Source: Atopobium minutum (lineage in GTDB: Bacteria; Actinomycetota; Coriobacteriia; Coriobacteriales; Atopobiaceae). From it: a DNA stretch of 64,000 nucleotides. Numbering within the stretch: position 1 is the first letter of the stretch; each line of letters opens with the position of its first letter. Shown piece after piece: positions 1 to 9,019 of the stretch. The stretch spans positions 62,001 through 126,000 of the forward strand of contig FNSH01000002.1 of assembly GCA_900105895.1 (NCBI GenBank), written 5' to 3'. The notes under the pieces were generated by a model, which ran no database searches, was not told the DNA's origin, and saw only the letters and a list, made by a program, of their open reading frames with translations. The translations under genes and the position numbers were made by a program.

Positions 1-132
1 AGCTATCACGCGCGGGTGCTCGAGAAGACCAATCGCTTAATCGTTGATGATGTCAGTTTTTATGCAAGCCAGGCAACACAGCCAGACAAAACCTTGCCCG
101 AAGCAAAGGTTATTCCTAACCCCTTTACCTAG
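1..132 (+). CDS. C-terminal end of an unidentified protein, cut by the window edge
   Basis: Frame 1 is open from the first base to a TAG at 130-132, giving 43 residues that start upstream of the window. The segment with RLIVDDVSFYA followed by a polar tail is loosely like the last OB-fold strand of a small single-strand DNA-binding protein, but this is too little to assign a family. The next gene is convergent (azlD, ending at 172). Confidence 0.5.
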   Translation, partial: SYHARVLEKTNRLIVDDVSFYASQATQPDKTLPEAKVIPNPFT

Positions 133-171
133 AAGCTCCGCCCGCTTTTATCGACCAGTATCGGTCAGTAT

Positions 172-501
172 TTAGAAGGGAATGCACAGCAAAAGAGCGT
201 AGGCAATAACACCACTCACGGCACACCAGAGCAATGAGCGGGTTTTTCGAGCTACTACTACCACAAAGGCGGAGGCAATAAGTGGAGCTATGCCCTGTTG
301 TAGGCCCTTATCAAACATAGTGGGAGACAGAATATCATTAGCTACCAGTGAGGCAAAGGCTGCCGTGGGAATCAGGCCCAGCACCTCATTAATGCTTTGT
401 GGGATATCCTTACCCTTAAGAATCAGCATAGGCGCAACGCGCAGCACAAACATGGTTGCGGCACAGCAGCCATAGAGTATAAGAAAATCTTGTATACTCA
501 C
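172..501 (-). CDS. azlD: AzlD-family branched-chain amino acid export subunit
   Basis: This is a 109-residue protein of almost wholly hydrophobic character with three to four predicted membrane segments, the usual size for AzlD. AzlC and AzlD together form a two-component exporter of branched-chain amino acids and related compounds (family knowledge). It starts with GTG at 501, overlapping the azlC TGA stop in a GTGA arrangement, which implies translational coupling. It lies last in a tetR-azlC-azlD run on the minus strand. The substrate cannot be told from sequence. Confidence 0.85.
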   Translation of the reverse strand: MSIQDFLILYGCCAATMFVLRVAPMLILKGKDIPQSINEVLGLIPTAAFASLVANDILSPTMFDKGLQQGIAPLIASAFVVVVARKTRSLLWCAVSGVIAYALLLCIPF

Positions 502-1202
502 TCGCCCATCACCCTATCGTATATAACGCCAGAACAAACGCCTAAAAGGGCTCCGAGCAAAATAGCTGGACCGGCTAAGCCAAGATACTTGCACGCAAAC
601 ACGCCAACCATGGAAGTAGCAATAACAACCAGAGCGCGTTTATCGATACGTTGAACACAGAGCAAGCAAATAAAGATTGCCGTCATTGCAAAGGATGCCA
701 GGTTCATGGGGATGGAAATGACAGAACCTACCAAACAACCAATCATATTTGAGGCAATCCATGAACACTGGCAAAACACATTGACCAAGCTGGCCTTTTG
801 CACGGTCCAGGAGCTAGCATCGCTAAAGTGCTCCAGGTTAACGCCAAAGCTTTCATCCGTTACAGTGGACGCAAAAAACACGGTAGCAAGCCTATTTGCG
901 CGTTTGGTATGAGAAGAAAGCGCTGCAGAATAGAGCATCTGGCGCGTGTTGACAAACGAAACGCTCATGATAATAGATGCTAAAGGAGAACCTGCCATAA
1001 GCATATTGGCAGCCATGAATTGCCCAGCACCAGAATAAAAGAGTAGAGACACAATAAAGATCATCCAGGGCTGCAGACCAGATGCGCTTTCCAAAATACC
1101 ACAGGGAATACCAATAGAAAGGTATCCAACCATGACGGGCGTAGCGGCTCGGAGTGCCTCGTGTATATCATTTCTGGAAATGCTCACAACCCACCTCTGC
1201 AT
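498..1202 (-). CDS. azlC: AzlC-family branched-chain amino acid export permease
   Basis: This 234-residue membrane protein has the AzlC hallmark near residues 20-45 (VGYLSIGIPCG) and a central polar region with DESFGVN, both typical of the family. It is the large subunit of the AzlCD exporter. Its TGA overlaps the GTG start of azlD. The gene lies 112 bases downstream of the TetR-type regulator on the same strand, so the regulator may control both itself and the exporter. The ATG at 1202 is used; a later start near residue 5 is possible. Confidence 0.88.
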   Translation of the reverse strand: MQRWVVSISRNDIHEALRAATPVMVGYLSIGIPCGILESASGLQPWMIFIVSLLFYSGAGQFMAANMLMAGSPLASIIMSVSFVNTRQMLYSAALSSHTKRANRLATVFFASTVTDESFGVNLEHFSDASSWTVQKASLVNVFCQCSWIASNMIGCLVGSVISIPMNLASFAMTAIFICLLCVQRIDKRALVVIATSMVGVFACKYLGLAGPAILLGALLGVCSGVIYDRVMGE

Positions 1203-1300
1203 CAGGACTTCTCTAGCACGTATAGATACTAGCGCCTAACGCACAGACATATGAGCTCATGCATAATTTCAAGAGTTTTTATACAAGCTTGAGCGTTTCT

Positions 1301-1328
1301 TTATTGAACAGAATTTATTGAGCAGAAT
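1301..1328 (-). repeat. 2 x 14-bp tandem repeat spanning the tetR stop codon
   Basis: On the plus strand ttattgaacagaat (1301-1314) is followed directly by ttattgagcagaat (1315-1328), identical except for one base. The TAA of the TetR gene (1315-1317) lies in the second unit, and the first unit repeats it downstream of the gene. This is one of several stop-codon-spanning tandem duplications in the window. Confidence 0.9.
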
Positions 1329-1896
1329 GTTCGCTCAAAGCATTGAGTCCCGCAGAGGCAAGTGAGTCAACCGTGTTGGCGATCTCCTCTACTGACTGTG
1401 TTTGTGCACCTGAATCCAACCAACGCTGTACAAGCGCAATAACACCACCAGATACAAAGCCTGCAACTGAGACAATGCCCGCCTTGGCCTTGTTGGCATC
1501 CACAATACGAGCCTCTAAAAACTCACGCACCCGCTCCATAAACTGATCATGCACACGTGAATTGAGCAAACAGGCAAGCTCCGAGCTTGTATCGGCAGCT
1601 AAAGCACCAATGTTGGTAAGTACCTCTTTGACATGATCTGCAGAAAAATTAATGGTAGTGCCACCAAAAGCGTCCTTGATAGATGTCAGCGCAGACTCCT
1701 GCATTTCATCTACCACGGCAAACACCGTATTGTAATGAGCCAAGAACGTCTTTTTGGAAATAAGGGCACGATCAGCAACATCTTTGATAGTGATTTGAGA
1801 CAAATCGCGCTCTGCCATAAGCGACAAAACCGCCTCTTTAATAGCACGACGCGTCTTAACAACACGCATATCCAGCTGATTTTTGACCGATGACAT
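1315..1896 (-). CDS. TetR/AcrR-family transcriptional regulator
   Basis: From ATG 1896 this is a 193-residue protein. The ATG is preceded by a GGAGG (complement of 1905-1909) at about 8 bases, so it is preferred over an in-frame start at 1983. Residues 15-60 form a TetR N-terminal helix-turn-helix (TRRAIKEAV, then ITIKDVADRALISKKTFLAHY). The C-terminal half is a diverged ligand domain. It sits divergently from an HD-domain gene and upstream of azlCD. A perfect dyad at 2075-2096 between the two divergent genes is a good candidate operator. Confidence 0.88.
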   Translation of the reverse strand: MSSVKNQLDMRVVKTRRAIKEAVLSLMAERDLSQITIKDVADRALISKKTFLAHYNTVFAVVDEMQESALTSIKDAFGGTTINFSADHVKEVLTNIGALAADTSSELACLLNSRVHDQFMERVREFLEARIVDANKAKAGIVSVAGFVSGGVIALVQRWLDSGAQTQSVEEIANTVDSLASAGLNALSEHSAQ

Positions 1897-2069
1897 AGCC
1901 ACTGCCTCCACCAAAAACTCTTGCCTTTTGTTCTGTTCTCTTACCCTGCCTATAGCACACACAAGCATACGCGCTACAAGCAAGCCCCCTCCTGTACACC
2001 CTTGATTGTGTGCAACTTCTGTTTATGGTTCCCACTATAGCAAGTTTTATTACATTTAGGTCACTTTTT

Positions 2070-2099
2070 TTGACTTATTTCCATTTTAGGAAATAATAC
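2070..2099 (+). promoter_or_regulatory. Promoter with embedded dyad operator
   Basis: TTGACT (2070-2075) and TAATAC (2094-2099) are spaced 18 bases, a plausible sigma-70 promoter for the HD gene. A perfect inverted repeat TTATTTCC-N6-GGAAATAA (2075-2096) fills the spacer and overlaps both boxes. A repressor bound there would block this promoter. The divergently encoded TetR-family protein is the natural candidate. The minus strand also has a TATAGT -10-like box near 2034-2039 that may serve tetR. Confidence 0.6.
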
Positions 2100-2186
2100 T
2101 AATTGAAGCGAGAAAACTGTACGCAAAACAAAAGCCGAGAAAGCCGTGCACTAGAGGATGCTCAAAACGATAAGCGGAGAACCACG

Positions 2187-2678
2187 ATGAAATTTGCTGA
2201 CCTGACAGATGACTTTACACAGCTTGCACTACCTGTGTTGTCTCATCCTCGCGTTCGTAGCATGGATCAATTCATACAGCACGGCAGTACAACCACCCTG
2301 GACCACTGCATGGCGGTAGCGTACTGCTCGCTGCTCTTTGTTCGCACACTAAACATTACCTGCAATGAACAGGACCTCGTAACCGCTGCCCTGCTGCACG
2401 ATTACTACTTGTATGACTGGCATATTAAAGACGCATGCCCACAGAGACTGCACGGGTTTTCTCATCCTCACTTAGCCCTCCGTAATGCTATGGAGGATTT
2501 TATCCTATCCAAGCGCGCAAAAAACGCCATTAAACGCCACATGTTTCCCCTGACCCCTATCCCGCCCAAATACCGTGAAGGCCTCATCATTTGTTTTATC
2601 GATAAGATCTGTTCCACCTACGAAATTTTTGCCAAGCAGCCCTGGGCTTGGGCGCATTTAAGAGAGCTGGAGGTATAG
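2187..2678 (+). CDS. HD-domain protein
   Basis: The start ATG at 2187 follows gcggag at a suitable distance; an upstream TTG (2103) would add 28 poorly conserved residues. The 163-residue product has HD-superfamily features: a conserved His in LDHCMA, the HD pair in ALLHDYYLYDWH, and later His residues in HGFSHPH and KRHMFP. HD proteins are metal-dependent phosphohydrolases; the substrate is not evident. The stop lies 2 bases before the next ATG, so it is an operon with the following membrane protein. Confidence 0.8.
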   Translation: MKFADLTDDFTQLALPVLSHPRVRSMDQFIQHGSTTTLDHCMAVAYCSLLFVRTLNITCNEQDLVTAALLHDYYLYDWHIKDACPQRLHGFSHPHLALRNAMEDFILSKRAKNAIKRHMFPLTPIPPKYREGLIICFIDKICSTYEIFAKQPWAWAHLRELEV

Positions 2679-2680
2679 CT

Positions 2681-3256
2681 ATGCTAAATCCGGTTTCTGG
2701 TGTTGTTGTAAGCTTCTTTGCCTATGCCTTTTTTGGATGGGCTTGGGAAACCGTCTATTGTTCGCTTGTCGAGAAGCACTTTGAACGCCGCGGCTTTTTA
2801 TTTGGTCCCATCTGTCCCATTTATGGTGTGGGAGCCATGAGCGCTGTCTTGCTTTTAGACTGGATTCAAAACCCCTGGCTGCTCTTTGCGGCTGGTGCAC
2901 TCCTTTCCACAGCTATAGAGCTTATCGGTGCCCATATATTGCTTGTCTGCTTTAAAAGGCGTTGGTGGGATTACTCACATATCCCGGGTAATTACAAGGG
3001 ATATATCTGTGTGCCGGCAACAATACTTTTTGGTCTGTTTTCTGTTGCCTGTGTACAGGTCATACAACCCGCGCTGATGCAGGTGCTTTATGTGCTCGCT
3101 CCTCATACGTTAAATCTCATGGCTGCAAGCTTCCTTGGCTTGTGCTTTGTAGACCTTATTTGCAGCATCGACCACGAGCTAATAGGTGTTTTGCCGCTTG
3201 ATGGAGCAAAAAATCGCATTATGTACGAATTACAAAACTACATGTATTCACGCTAG
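2681..3256 (+). CDS. CmpB-like putative membrane protein (PF06541-type)
   Basis: The start at ATG 2681 has an ideal GGAGG (2669-2673) inside the end of the HD gene. The 191-residue product opens with the motif FFAYAFFGWAWETVYCS and contains RRGFLFGPICPIYG, both characteristic of the family named putative ABC transporter permease CmpB. About five membrane segments are visible. Function is unknown in the family. Pairing with an HD-domain gene is a common arrangement in Firmicutes and Coriobacteria, from general recollection. Confidence 0.82.
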   Translation: MLNPVSGVVVSFFAYAFFGWAWETVYCSLVEKHFERRGFLFGPICPIYGVGAMSAVLLLDWIQNPWLLFAAGALLSTAIELIGAHILLVCFKRRWWDYSHIPGNYKGYICVPATILFGLFSVACVQVIQPALMQVLYVLAPHTLNLMAASFLGLCFVDLICSIDHELIGVLPLDGAKNRIMYELQNYMYSR

Positions 3257-3324
3257 AAACCGTCTAATTTGGTCCACGAGGGGTAAAATTATCCCAAAGC
3301 TATATTCTGCAGAAACTGGACCAT

Positions 3325-6300
3325 ATGATTGAGCTAAAAAACATTCATAAAGCCTATACTACAGGCTCCTTCGTACAAACCGCCCTTGATGATGTTTCTG
3401 CCACCTTCAGAGACAATGAGTTTGTAGCAATCTTGGGTCAATCTGGCTCTGGCAAAACCACCATGCTTAATATTTTGGGTGGACTTGACCATGCAAATAG
3501 CGGTGAGATTGTAATCAATGGCGTCTCTACCAAGCAGTACAAAGCTAAAGACTGGGATACGTACCGCAATCATCATGTTGGTTTTGTATTTCAGAGCTAT
3601 AACCTCATTCCTCACCAAAGCGTGCTCTCTAACGTAGAACTGGCACTTACCCTTTCTGGTGAACATGGAGCCTCCAGGAAAGAACGTGCACGTAAGGCAC
3701 TGGAGCGCGTAGGACTTGCTGATCACGCCCATAAAAAGCCTAATCAGTTGTCCGGCGGTCAGATGCAGCGCGTTGCCATCGCGCGCGCTTTGGTAAATGA
3801 TCCCGACATTGTTCTTGCAGATGAGCCTACTGGTGCTTTGGATAACAATACCGGTATCCAGATTATGGACCTCTTACGTGAGGTTGCTCATGACCGCCTG
3901 GTCATCATGGTCACTCATAACCCAGAGCTCGCTCAACACTATGCAACCCGCATTATCCGCTTGCAGGATGGCAAAATTGTTGATGACTCCATGCCCTTCT
4001 CGGCTCCTCAACAAGATTGCAAAGCCGGTGCTGTCGATACAAGCGCTGTAGATGCAAGAGCTGTTCCTGCTCAGAGGTCCAATAAGTCAGGTAAGGCTTC
4101 GATGTCTTTTTTGACTGCCTTGGGCTTATCGGCAAACAACTTGATGACAAAAAAGGGTCGTACCATTTTGACGGCCTTTGCTGGCTCCATTGGCATTATC
4201 GGCATTGCAGCAATTTTGGCTCTGTCCAACGGCGTCAATGACTACATTGCTCAGACGGAAAAAAATGCCATGTCATCCTATCCGCTTACTATCAATGAAA
4301 ATGCGGCGGACTTTACCAAGCTTCTTACTACTATGGCACGTGCCAATTCTGAGGACAGACAAAAAGATGTTAAAGAGGGCCAAATTGGCATTACCTCGGA
4401 TGTTTCTTCCATGTTTGACACGGTCAAAAAGAATGATCTGGCAGGATTTAAGAAATACATTGAGTCTTCTAGCAGCTCCATTAAGAGCAACTCCAATGCT
4501 ATTCGCTACAAGTACAATGTTGCACCCAATTTTTATCTACCTACAGCAGATGCTTCAACGCTACCCTTGGGCAAGGTGCTAGAATCTGGTCCTCAAGGCA
4601 GCACGTCTATGATGGGCCTGTCTTCTAGTTTTGGTAACACCAGCACGGATTCGTTCCAAGAGCTTATAGACAACCATGAAGTACTTGCTTCACAATACAC
4701 GGTAGTTGCCGGTAGATGGCCTAAAAACTACGATGAAGCGGTCTTAGTGTTGGACAAAGACGGTCAGCTGTCTGACTACACCTTGTACAACATTGGTGTG
4801 CTTGACCCCGACATCTTCCGTAACCTTTTGAGCAACCTCACCAAGGACCAAAAGTCTACGGTAGAGGCAGCCAAAAATATCACCTTTACCTATGAAGACG
4901 CACTCAAACTGACCTACAAAGTGGTTGAACAGCCTACGCTGTATCAATTTAATTCGTCCACTAATACCTGGTCTGACATGTCTAATGACACCACCTACAT
5001 GCGTCAGGCTATCGATAAGGGTATTACAGTTAAGGTTGTAGGCATTATTCGTCCTGCAGAGGGTCAGTCAAGTGGCTCACTATCTCAAGGCATTGCCTAC
5101 ACCAGCGATTTAACGCACAAGCTTATGGAAGACAATGCCCAAACAGATATTGTTAAGCAACAAATTGCCAACCCTGAGGTTGATGTCTTTACAGGCCAAA
5201 CATTTGAACAGCTCAAGAACAACGCCAATTCAAGTTTGGATTTGAGCAAGCTGTTTACTGTTGACCAAAAGATGCTTGCCTCTGCCTTCTCATTTGATAC
5301 CTCAAAATTATCGAGCTTAAGTTCTGCGCTCGATCTCTCAAAACTTGATACCAGTAAGATGGACCTTGATCCCTCTGCTCTTACGTTTGATACCGATGCG
5401 CTTACCCAATCCATTACACCTGACATGATAATGAGATTGCTCCAAGGCGCACCTAAGCCTGATTTTGAGAAACTTGGTCAACTGCTGGGTACGCTCGATC
5501 CCATGCAACAACAGCAGATTACTGATATTCTCCAGCAGATTGCTAACGGCTTTTTGCCTTGGTGGTATGCCCAACATCCTGGCCAGTCTCTTACGCCAGA
5601 TATAGATCTTAGTGCGGATTTACAGGCTTATTTACAGTCTGAAGCCGTTCAAACCTTGCTTGGTCAGCTCAACTCTATTGTGGGTGATACGTTTAAAACC
5701 GGTATTCAATCCTTTGCGGAGGAGTACTTTAGCAAGCAGTTTGTTCCCTATCTTCAACAGCAAATGAGTGAGTTTGCACAAAAGGCAGCTCAAAGCATGA
5801 TGGAACAGATAAGTTCTGCGCTGCAGTCTCAGATGAGCGTCCTTACAAACGGATTAACAAGTGCTTTGCAAAGCAGCCTGTCCAACAGTGCTCAAAGTTT
5901 ACAAAATGCATTCTCTTTTGATCCCGCTGCCTTTGCTAAAGCCATTCGCTTTAATATGACCCAAGAAGAGCTTATGGCTATGTTTACCAATCTTTCTTCT
6001 GCACGGCGTTATTCGTACGATAGCAACTTAAGCAAGCTTGGCTATGGCAACCTAGACAAACCAAGTGCTATTGATATCTATCCCAAAGACTTTGAGGCAA
6101 AGTCCACCATCATGTCCGAGATTGATTCGTACAATGCCAAGCTGAGAGAAGAAGGCAAATCAGATAACACTATTACCTATAGTGATCTTACCGGAACACT
6201 TATGACGTCGGTAACCAACATTGTGAATATGATTTCCCTTGTACTCATTGCGTTTGTAAGTATTTCATTAGTGGTAAGCTCCATTATGATTGGCATCATT

Positions 6301-6633
6301 ACCTATATTTCGGTACTGGAACGCCGCAAAGAAATTGGTATCCTGCGTGCAATGGGTGCATCCAAACGCAATGTGGCTAATGTCTTTAATGCAGAAACCT
6401 TTATTGAAGGACTCATCTCTGGTGTATTTGCCATTCTTGTAGTGGTAGGTCTATCCATTCCTATAAACGCTCTTGTTGAGCACCTTAATGGCATACGTAA
6501 CATCATGCAATTAGCACCAGGTTCTGCAATTATCCTGATACTTATCTCTATTGTTTTAACCGTTATTGCTGGCATTATTCCTTCTCGCTCTGCTGCTGCA
6601 GCAGACCCAGTAGAAGCCTTGCGCAGCGAATAA
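3325..6633 (+). CDS. MacB-type ABC transporter, fused ATPase and FtsX-like permease
   Basis: This 1102-residue protein fuses an ABC ATPase (residues 1-230: Walker A GQSGSGKTT, signature LSGGQMQRVA, Walker B VLADEPTGALD) to a FtsX/MacB-type permease. One membrane segment follows near residue 290, then an extracellular region of more than 600 residues rich in Ser, Gln and Leu repeats with likely coiled coil (residues 620-890). Three C-terminal membrane segments end the protein. The family moves peptides or lipoproteins or acts mechanically across the envelope. The periplasmic loop is much longer than in MacB (about 650 residues in total). Substrate unknown. Confidence 0.88.
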   Translation: MIELKNIHKAYTTGSFVQTALDDVSATFRDNEFVAILGQSGSGKTTMLNILGGLDHANSGEIVINGVSTKQYKAKDWDTYRNHHVGFVFQSYNLIPHQSVLSNVELALTLSGEHGASRKERARKALERVGLADHAHKKPNQLSGGQMQRVAIARALVNDPDIVLADEPTGALDNNTGIQIMDLLREVAHDRLVIMVTHNPELAQHYATRIIRLQDGKIVDDSMPFSAPQQDCKAGAVDTSAVDARAVPAQRSNKSGKASMSFLTALGLSANNLMTKKGRTILTAFAGSIGIIGIAAILALSNGVNDYIAQTEKNAMSSYPLTINENAADFTKLLTTMARANSEDRQKDVKEGQIGITSDVSSMFDTVKKNDLAGFKKYIESSSSSIKSNSNAIRYKYNVAPNFYLPTADASTLPLGKVLESGPQGSTSMMGLSSSFGNTSTDSFQELIDNHEVLASQYTVVAGRWPKNYDEAVLVLDKDGQLSDYTLYNIGVLDPDIFRNLLSNLTKDQKSTVEAAKNITFTYEDALKLTYKVVEQPTLYQFNSSTNTWSDMSNDTTYMRQAIDKGITVKVVGIIRPAEGQSSGSLSQGIAYTSDLTHKLMEDNAQTDIVKQQIANPEVDVFTGQTFEQLKNNANSSLDLSKLFTVDQKMLASAFSFDTSKLSSLSSALDLSKLDTSKMDLDPSALTFDTDALTQSITPDMIMRLLQGAPKPDFEKLGQLLGTLDPMQQQQITDILQQIANGFLPWWYAQHPGQSLTPDIDLSADLQAYLQSEAVQTLLGQLNSIVGDTFKTGIQSFAEEYFSKQFVPYLQQQMSEFAQKAAQSMMEQISSALQSQMSVLTNGLTSALQSSLSNSAQSLQNAFSFDPAAFAKAIRFNMTQEELMAMFTNLSSARRYSYDSNLSKLGYGNLDKPSAIDIYPKDFEAKSTIMSEIDSYNAKLREEGKSDNTITYSDLTGTLMTSVTNIVNMISLVLIAFVSISLVVSSIMIGIITYISVLERRKEIGILRAMGASKRNVANVFNAETFIEGLISGVFAILVVVGLSIPINALVEHLNGIRNIMQLAPGSAIILILISIVLTVIAGIIPSRSAAAADPVEALRSE

Positions 6634-6649
6634 GAACAGAGGCGATGTA

Positions 6650-7366
6650 TTGTATTCCTTTTCTTCGCGCGTACGTTACAGCGAAACCAATAAGCAGGGT
6701 ATCTTGTCTTTAGTTTCGCTTGTAAATTATTTGCAAGATTGCGCACTGTTCCAAACCGATACCTTAGGTGTTGGTCTTGATCATCTTAGCCAAAAGAACA
6801 TCGCATGGTTTATTGCAGCCTGGCAAATTCAAATACAAAAAATGCCTCGCTATGGGCAAGATATTGTCGTGAGCACCTGGCCCACCCAGTTAAAGGGTGT
6901 AATTGCACATCGTAACTTTACTATTTGTTCCCCTGAAGGCTTTGAATACATCCGTGCGGACTCCCTTTGGTTCATGTTTGATTTTGCCAAGCAATCCCCT
7001 ATTTTGCCTCCAGAAGAGGAGTGGGCTCCCTATAGGTCACAGATGCATGAACCATTGGACATGCCAAAAACGTCTCGTAAGGTGCGCATAGATCCTCAGC
7101 TTGAAGCTACGATCAAACCTTCTTTTGTGGTAAGCGCTCAAAACCTTGATACCAACCATCATGTAAACAACGCACAGTATATAGACTTTGCTCAAGCTGC
7201 TGCAGGCGACATATCCTCATTCAAACGCATAGCCGTACAGTATGTTTCTTCAGCCACGCTTGGAGATATCATTGTGCCTGCGGTGTATGCCACCTCTGAT
7301 AGCATCACCGTAAGTCTTAATGGAGCTAACGAGAAGCCCTATGCTCTTGTGCAGTTTCTTAACTAA
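6650..7366 (+). CDS. Acyl-ACP thioesterase (FatA-like hot-dog fold)
   Basis: The 238-residue product has the double hot-dog organisation of bacterial acyl-ACP thioesterases (PF01643). The N-terminal half has SETNKQGILSLVSLVNYLQD and HLSQKNIAWFI. The C-terminal half has LDTNHHVNNAQYIDF, the typical Asp/Asn-His motif. It would release fatty acids from acyl carrier protein. A TTG start at 6650 with an agaggcg upstream is used because the nearby ATG is out of frame. It is 16 bases downstream of the ABC protein. The last 8 bases overlap the convergent YolD-like gene. Confidence 0.86.
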   Translation: MYSFSSRVRYSETNKQGILSLVSLVNYLQDCALFQTDTLGVGLDHLSQKNIAWFIAAWQIQIQKMPRYGQDIVVSTWPTQLKGVIAHRNFTICSPEGFEYIRADSLWFMFDFAKQSPILPPEEEWAPYRSQMHEPLDMPKTSRKVRIDPQLEATIKPSFVVSAQNLDTNHHVNNAQYIDFAQAAAGDISSFKRIAVQYVSSATLGDIIVPAVYATSDSITVSLNGANEKPYALVQFLN

Positions 7367-7679
7367 GCCAGCCTAACACTTCATCCCAAATGAGATACGC
7401 ATCAGCTGTGGCTGCGGTATTTTGCGGCTGTTCATCTAAATGCTCATCAGACCATACATGAATACGTGCATGAACCCCATCTCCCGCCAGAGCCTCACGT
7501 TCAGCCTTTTGTTCTTGTTCGCGCAAGGCCTCTGCAAACCCCTTGAGCGGCTCAAACGGCTGAAATATTTTTGCACGATCAGCAAGGGCCATAGGACTAT
7601 GGTGAGACAGAGCCTCTGGATATACTTGCCCATCCTTACGATGCTTCTGGTCCTTCTCGTCCTTATTGTGCTTCTCCAC
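7359..7679 (-). CDS. YolD-like partner of the Y-family polymerase
   Basis: A 106-residue protein begins with GTG at 7679, preceded by a perfect GGAGGG (complement of 7687-7692) seven bases away. It overlaps the polymerase gene by 17 bases. The segment MALADRAKIFQPFEPLKGF matches the conserved motif of small proteins usually encoded after UmuC/DinB-like polymerases in Gram-positive bacteria. The role is presumed to be in translesion synthesis or SOS response. The C-terminus ends in an acidic and aromatic tail. Confidence 0.72.
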   Translation of the reverse strand: MEKHNKDEKDQKHRKDGQVYPEALSHHSPMALADRAKIFQPFEPLKGFAEALREQEQKAEREALAGDGVHARIHVWSDEHLDEQPQNTAATADAYLIWDEVLGWLS

Positions 7680-8994
7680 TACGGTGCCCTCCAATTTGCA
7701 GATTACGTTCACGCGCAGTGGCCTGCGGAAGCAGGTCAATACCACGAAGCAAAGCGTTTTTGCCAAACTTTCTTTTTACATCATTGATCGTATGGCTCAT
7801 GGCATGTTCTTCAGACAGCTGCTGTGTATTAGAAAACAAATCAAGCTGCACATCAGCTGCTTGCTCATCAATCACTCTCGTAGCAGCAAACCCCACCCGA
7901 TGCACCGCACGATGAGGAAGGCACTTCTCATAAAACAGCTGTGCTGTTGCTTGACGAATTTGCCGAGAAGATGCAGTAGGCACAGTAAAGCTATAGCTAC
8001 CCGTAGAAGCAGGACCTCGATGCTGATGCAGGGCAAGAGATTGCTTTATAAGCTCGCGCTCAGCGGTACTGTTAGCGGAATACCCAATATACAAAGAAAT
8101 CCCTGATGCCTGTTTATGCTGCTCTACCAGCTGTAATGCAAGCTGGTCTGCCATTTCTTTAAACACAACAAGTGTATCTTGCAAGGTGTAATCATGGTCA
8201 AAAACCTGCGCTGTAGAGAAGGACTGTGTGCATGGCCGATATGCTTTAATATCTGCCATGGTTGTTGGCTCTATGCCCCAAGCGTGGTCTATGAGAATCT
8301 CTGCATCAATACCAAACTCCTGATACAAGGGCTCAATTGGAGCTGCTGCCAGTTGACCCATGGTATGGATGCCCATGGCTGCTAACCTACGAGAAATTCC
8401 CGGTCCAATGCGCCAAAAATCTGTGATTGGTGTATGGTTCCACAGGTGTTCTCTGTAGCTCTGTTCGGTAAGTTCGCCAAAAAAATCACTACGATGCTTG
8501 GCAGAAATATCCAATGCAATCTTTGCCAAATAGAGGTTGGGACCCATACCACAGGTAGCAGTAATACCCAAGGTGCGAGCAACATCTGCACGAATAGCCT
8601 CTCCCAGCTCACGTGCACTCATACCGTATAAAGATAGGTACCCCGTAATATCAAAAAAGGCCTCATCGATTGAATATACGTGAATGTCCTCTTTGGCAAT
8701 CCACTTCAGGTATACGCCATATACTTCAGCGGAGCGCTTGATATATAAAGACATGCGTGGCGGTGCCATAATGTACTTGATGTGTTTTGGTATTTCAAAT
8801 ACACGACAACGGCCGGGCACACCCAAGGCCTTCATCGCAGGAGATACCGCCAAACAGATAGTTTTAGCAGTGCGCGTAGGGTCCGCCACAACTAAGTTAG
8901 TTGTAAATGGATCAAGACCCCGTTCAACACACTCAATTGAGGCATAGAATGACTTGAGGTCAATACACAAGTATGTCCTGTTATGCTGTTCCAT
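7663..8994 (-). CDS. Y-family DNA polymerase (UmuC/DinB-like)
   Basis: The 443-residue product has the Y-family catalytic motifs: DLKSFYASIE at the N-terminus and YSIDEAFFDIT near residue 105. A little-finger domain follows, and the length is normal for Gram-positive UmuC-like enzymes. It would perform error-prone translesion synthesis. It forms a coupled pair with the YolD-like gene. No LexA-type box was identified with confidence in the short upstream gap (8995-9019). It could be named dinB or umuC; the accessory gene favours the UmuC-like branch. Confidence 0.9.
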   Translation of the reverse strand: MEQHNRTYLCIDLKSFYASIECVERGLDPFTTNLVVADPTRTAKTICLAVSPAMKALGVPGRCRVFEIPKHIKYIMAPPRMSLYIKRSAEVYGVYLKWIAKEDIHVYSIDEAFFDITGYLSLYGMSARELGEAIRADVARTLGITATCGMGPNLYLAKIALDISAKHRSDFFGELTEQSYREHLWNHTPITDFWRIGPGISRRLAAMGIHTMGQLAAAPIEPLYQEFGIDAEILIDHAWGIEPTTMADIKAYRPCTQSFSTAQVFDHDYTLQDTLVVFKEMADQLALQLVEQHKQASGISLYIGYSANSTAERELIKQSLALHQHRGPASTGSYSFTVPTASSRQIRQATAQLFYEKCLPHRAVHRVGFAATRVIDEQAADVQLDLFSNTQQLSEEHAMSHTINDVKRKFGKNALLRGIDLLPQATARERNLQIGGHRSGEAQ

Positions 8995-9019
8995 ACTCTA
9001 AGATGCTCTAGTTCTTACG

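Noticed and set aside
3281..3295. Near-palindrome gggtaaaattatccc upstream of the MacB-type gene as an operator
   Set aside because: Imperfect, single copy and no regulator gene next to it; noted but not supported.
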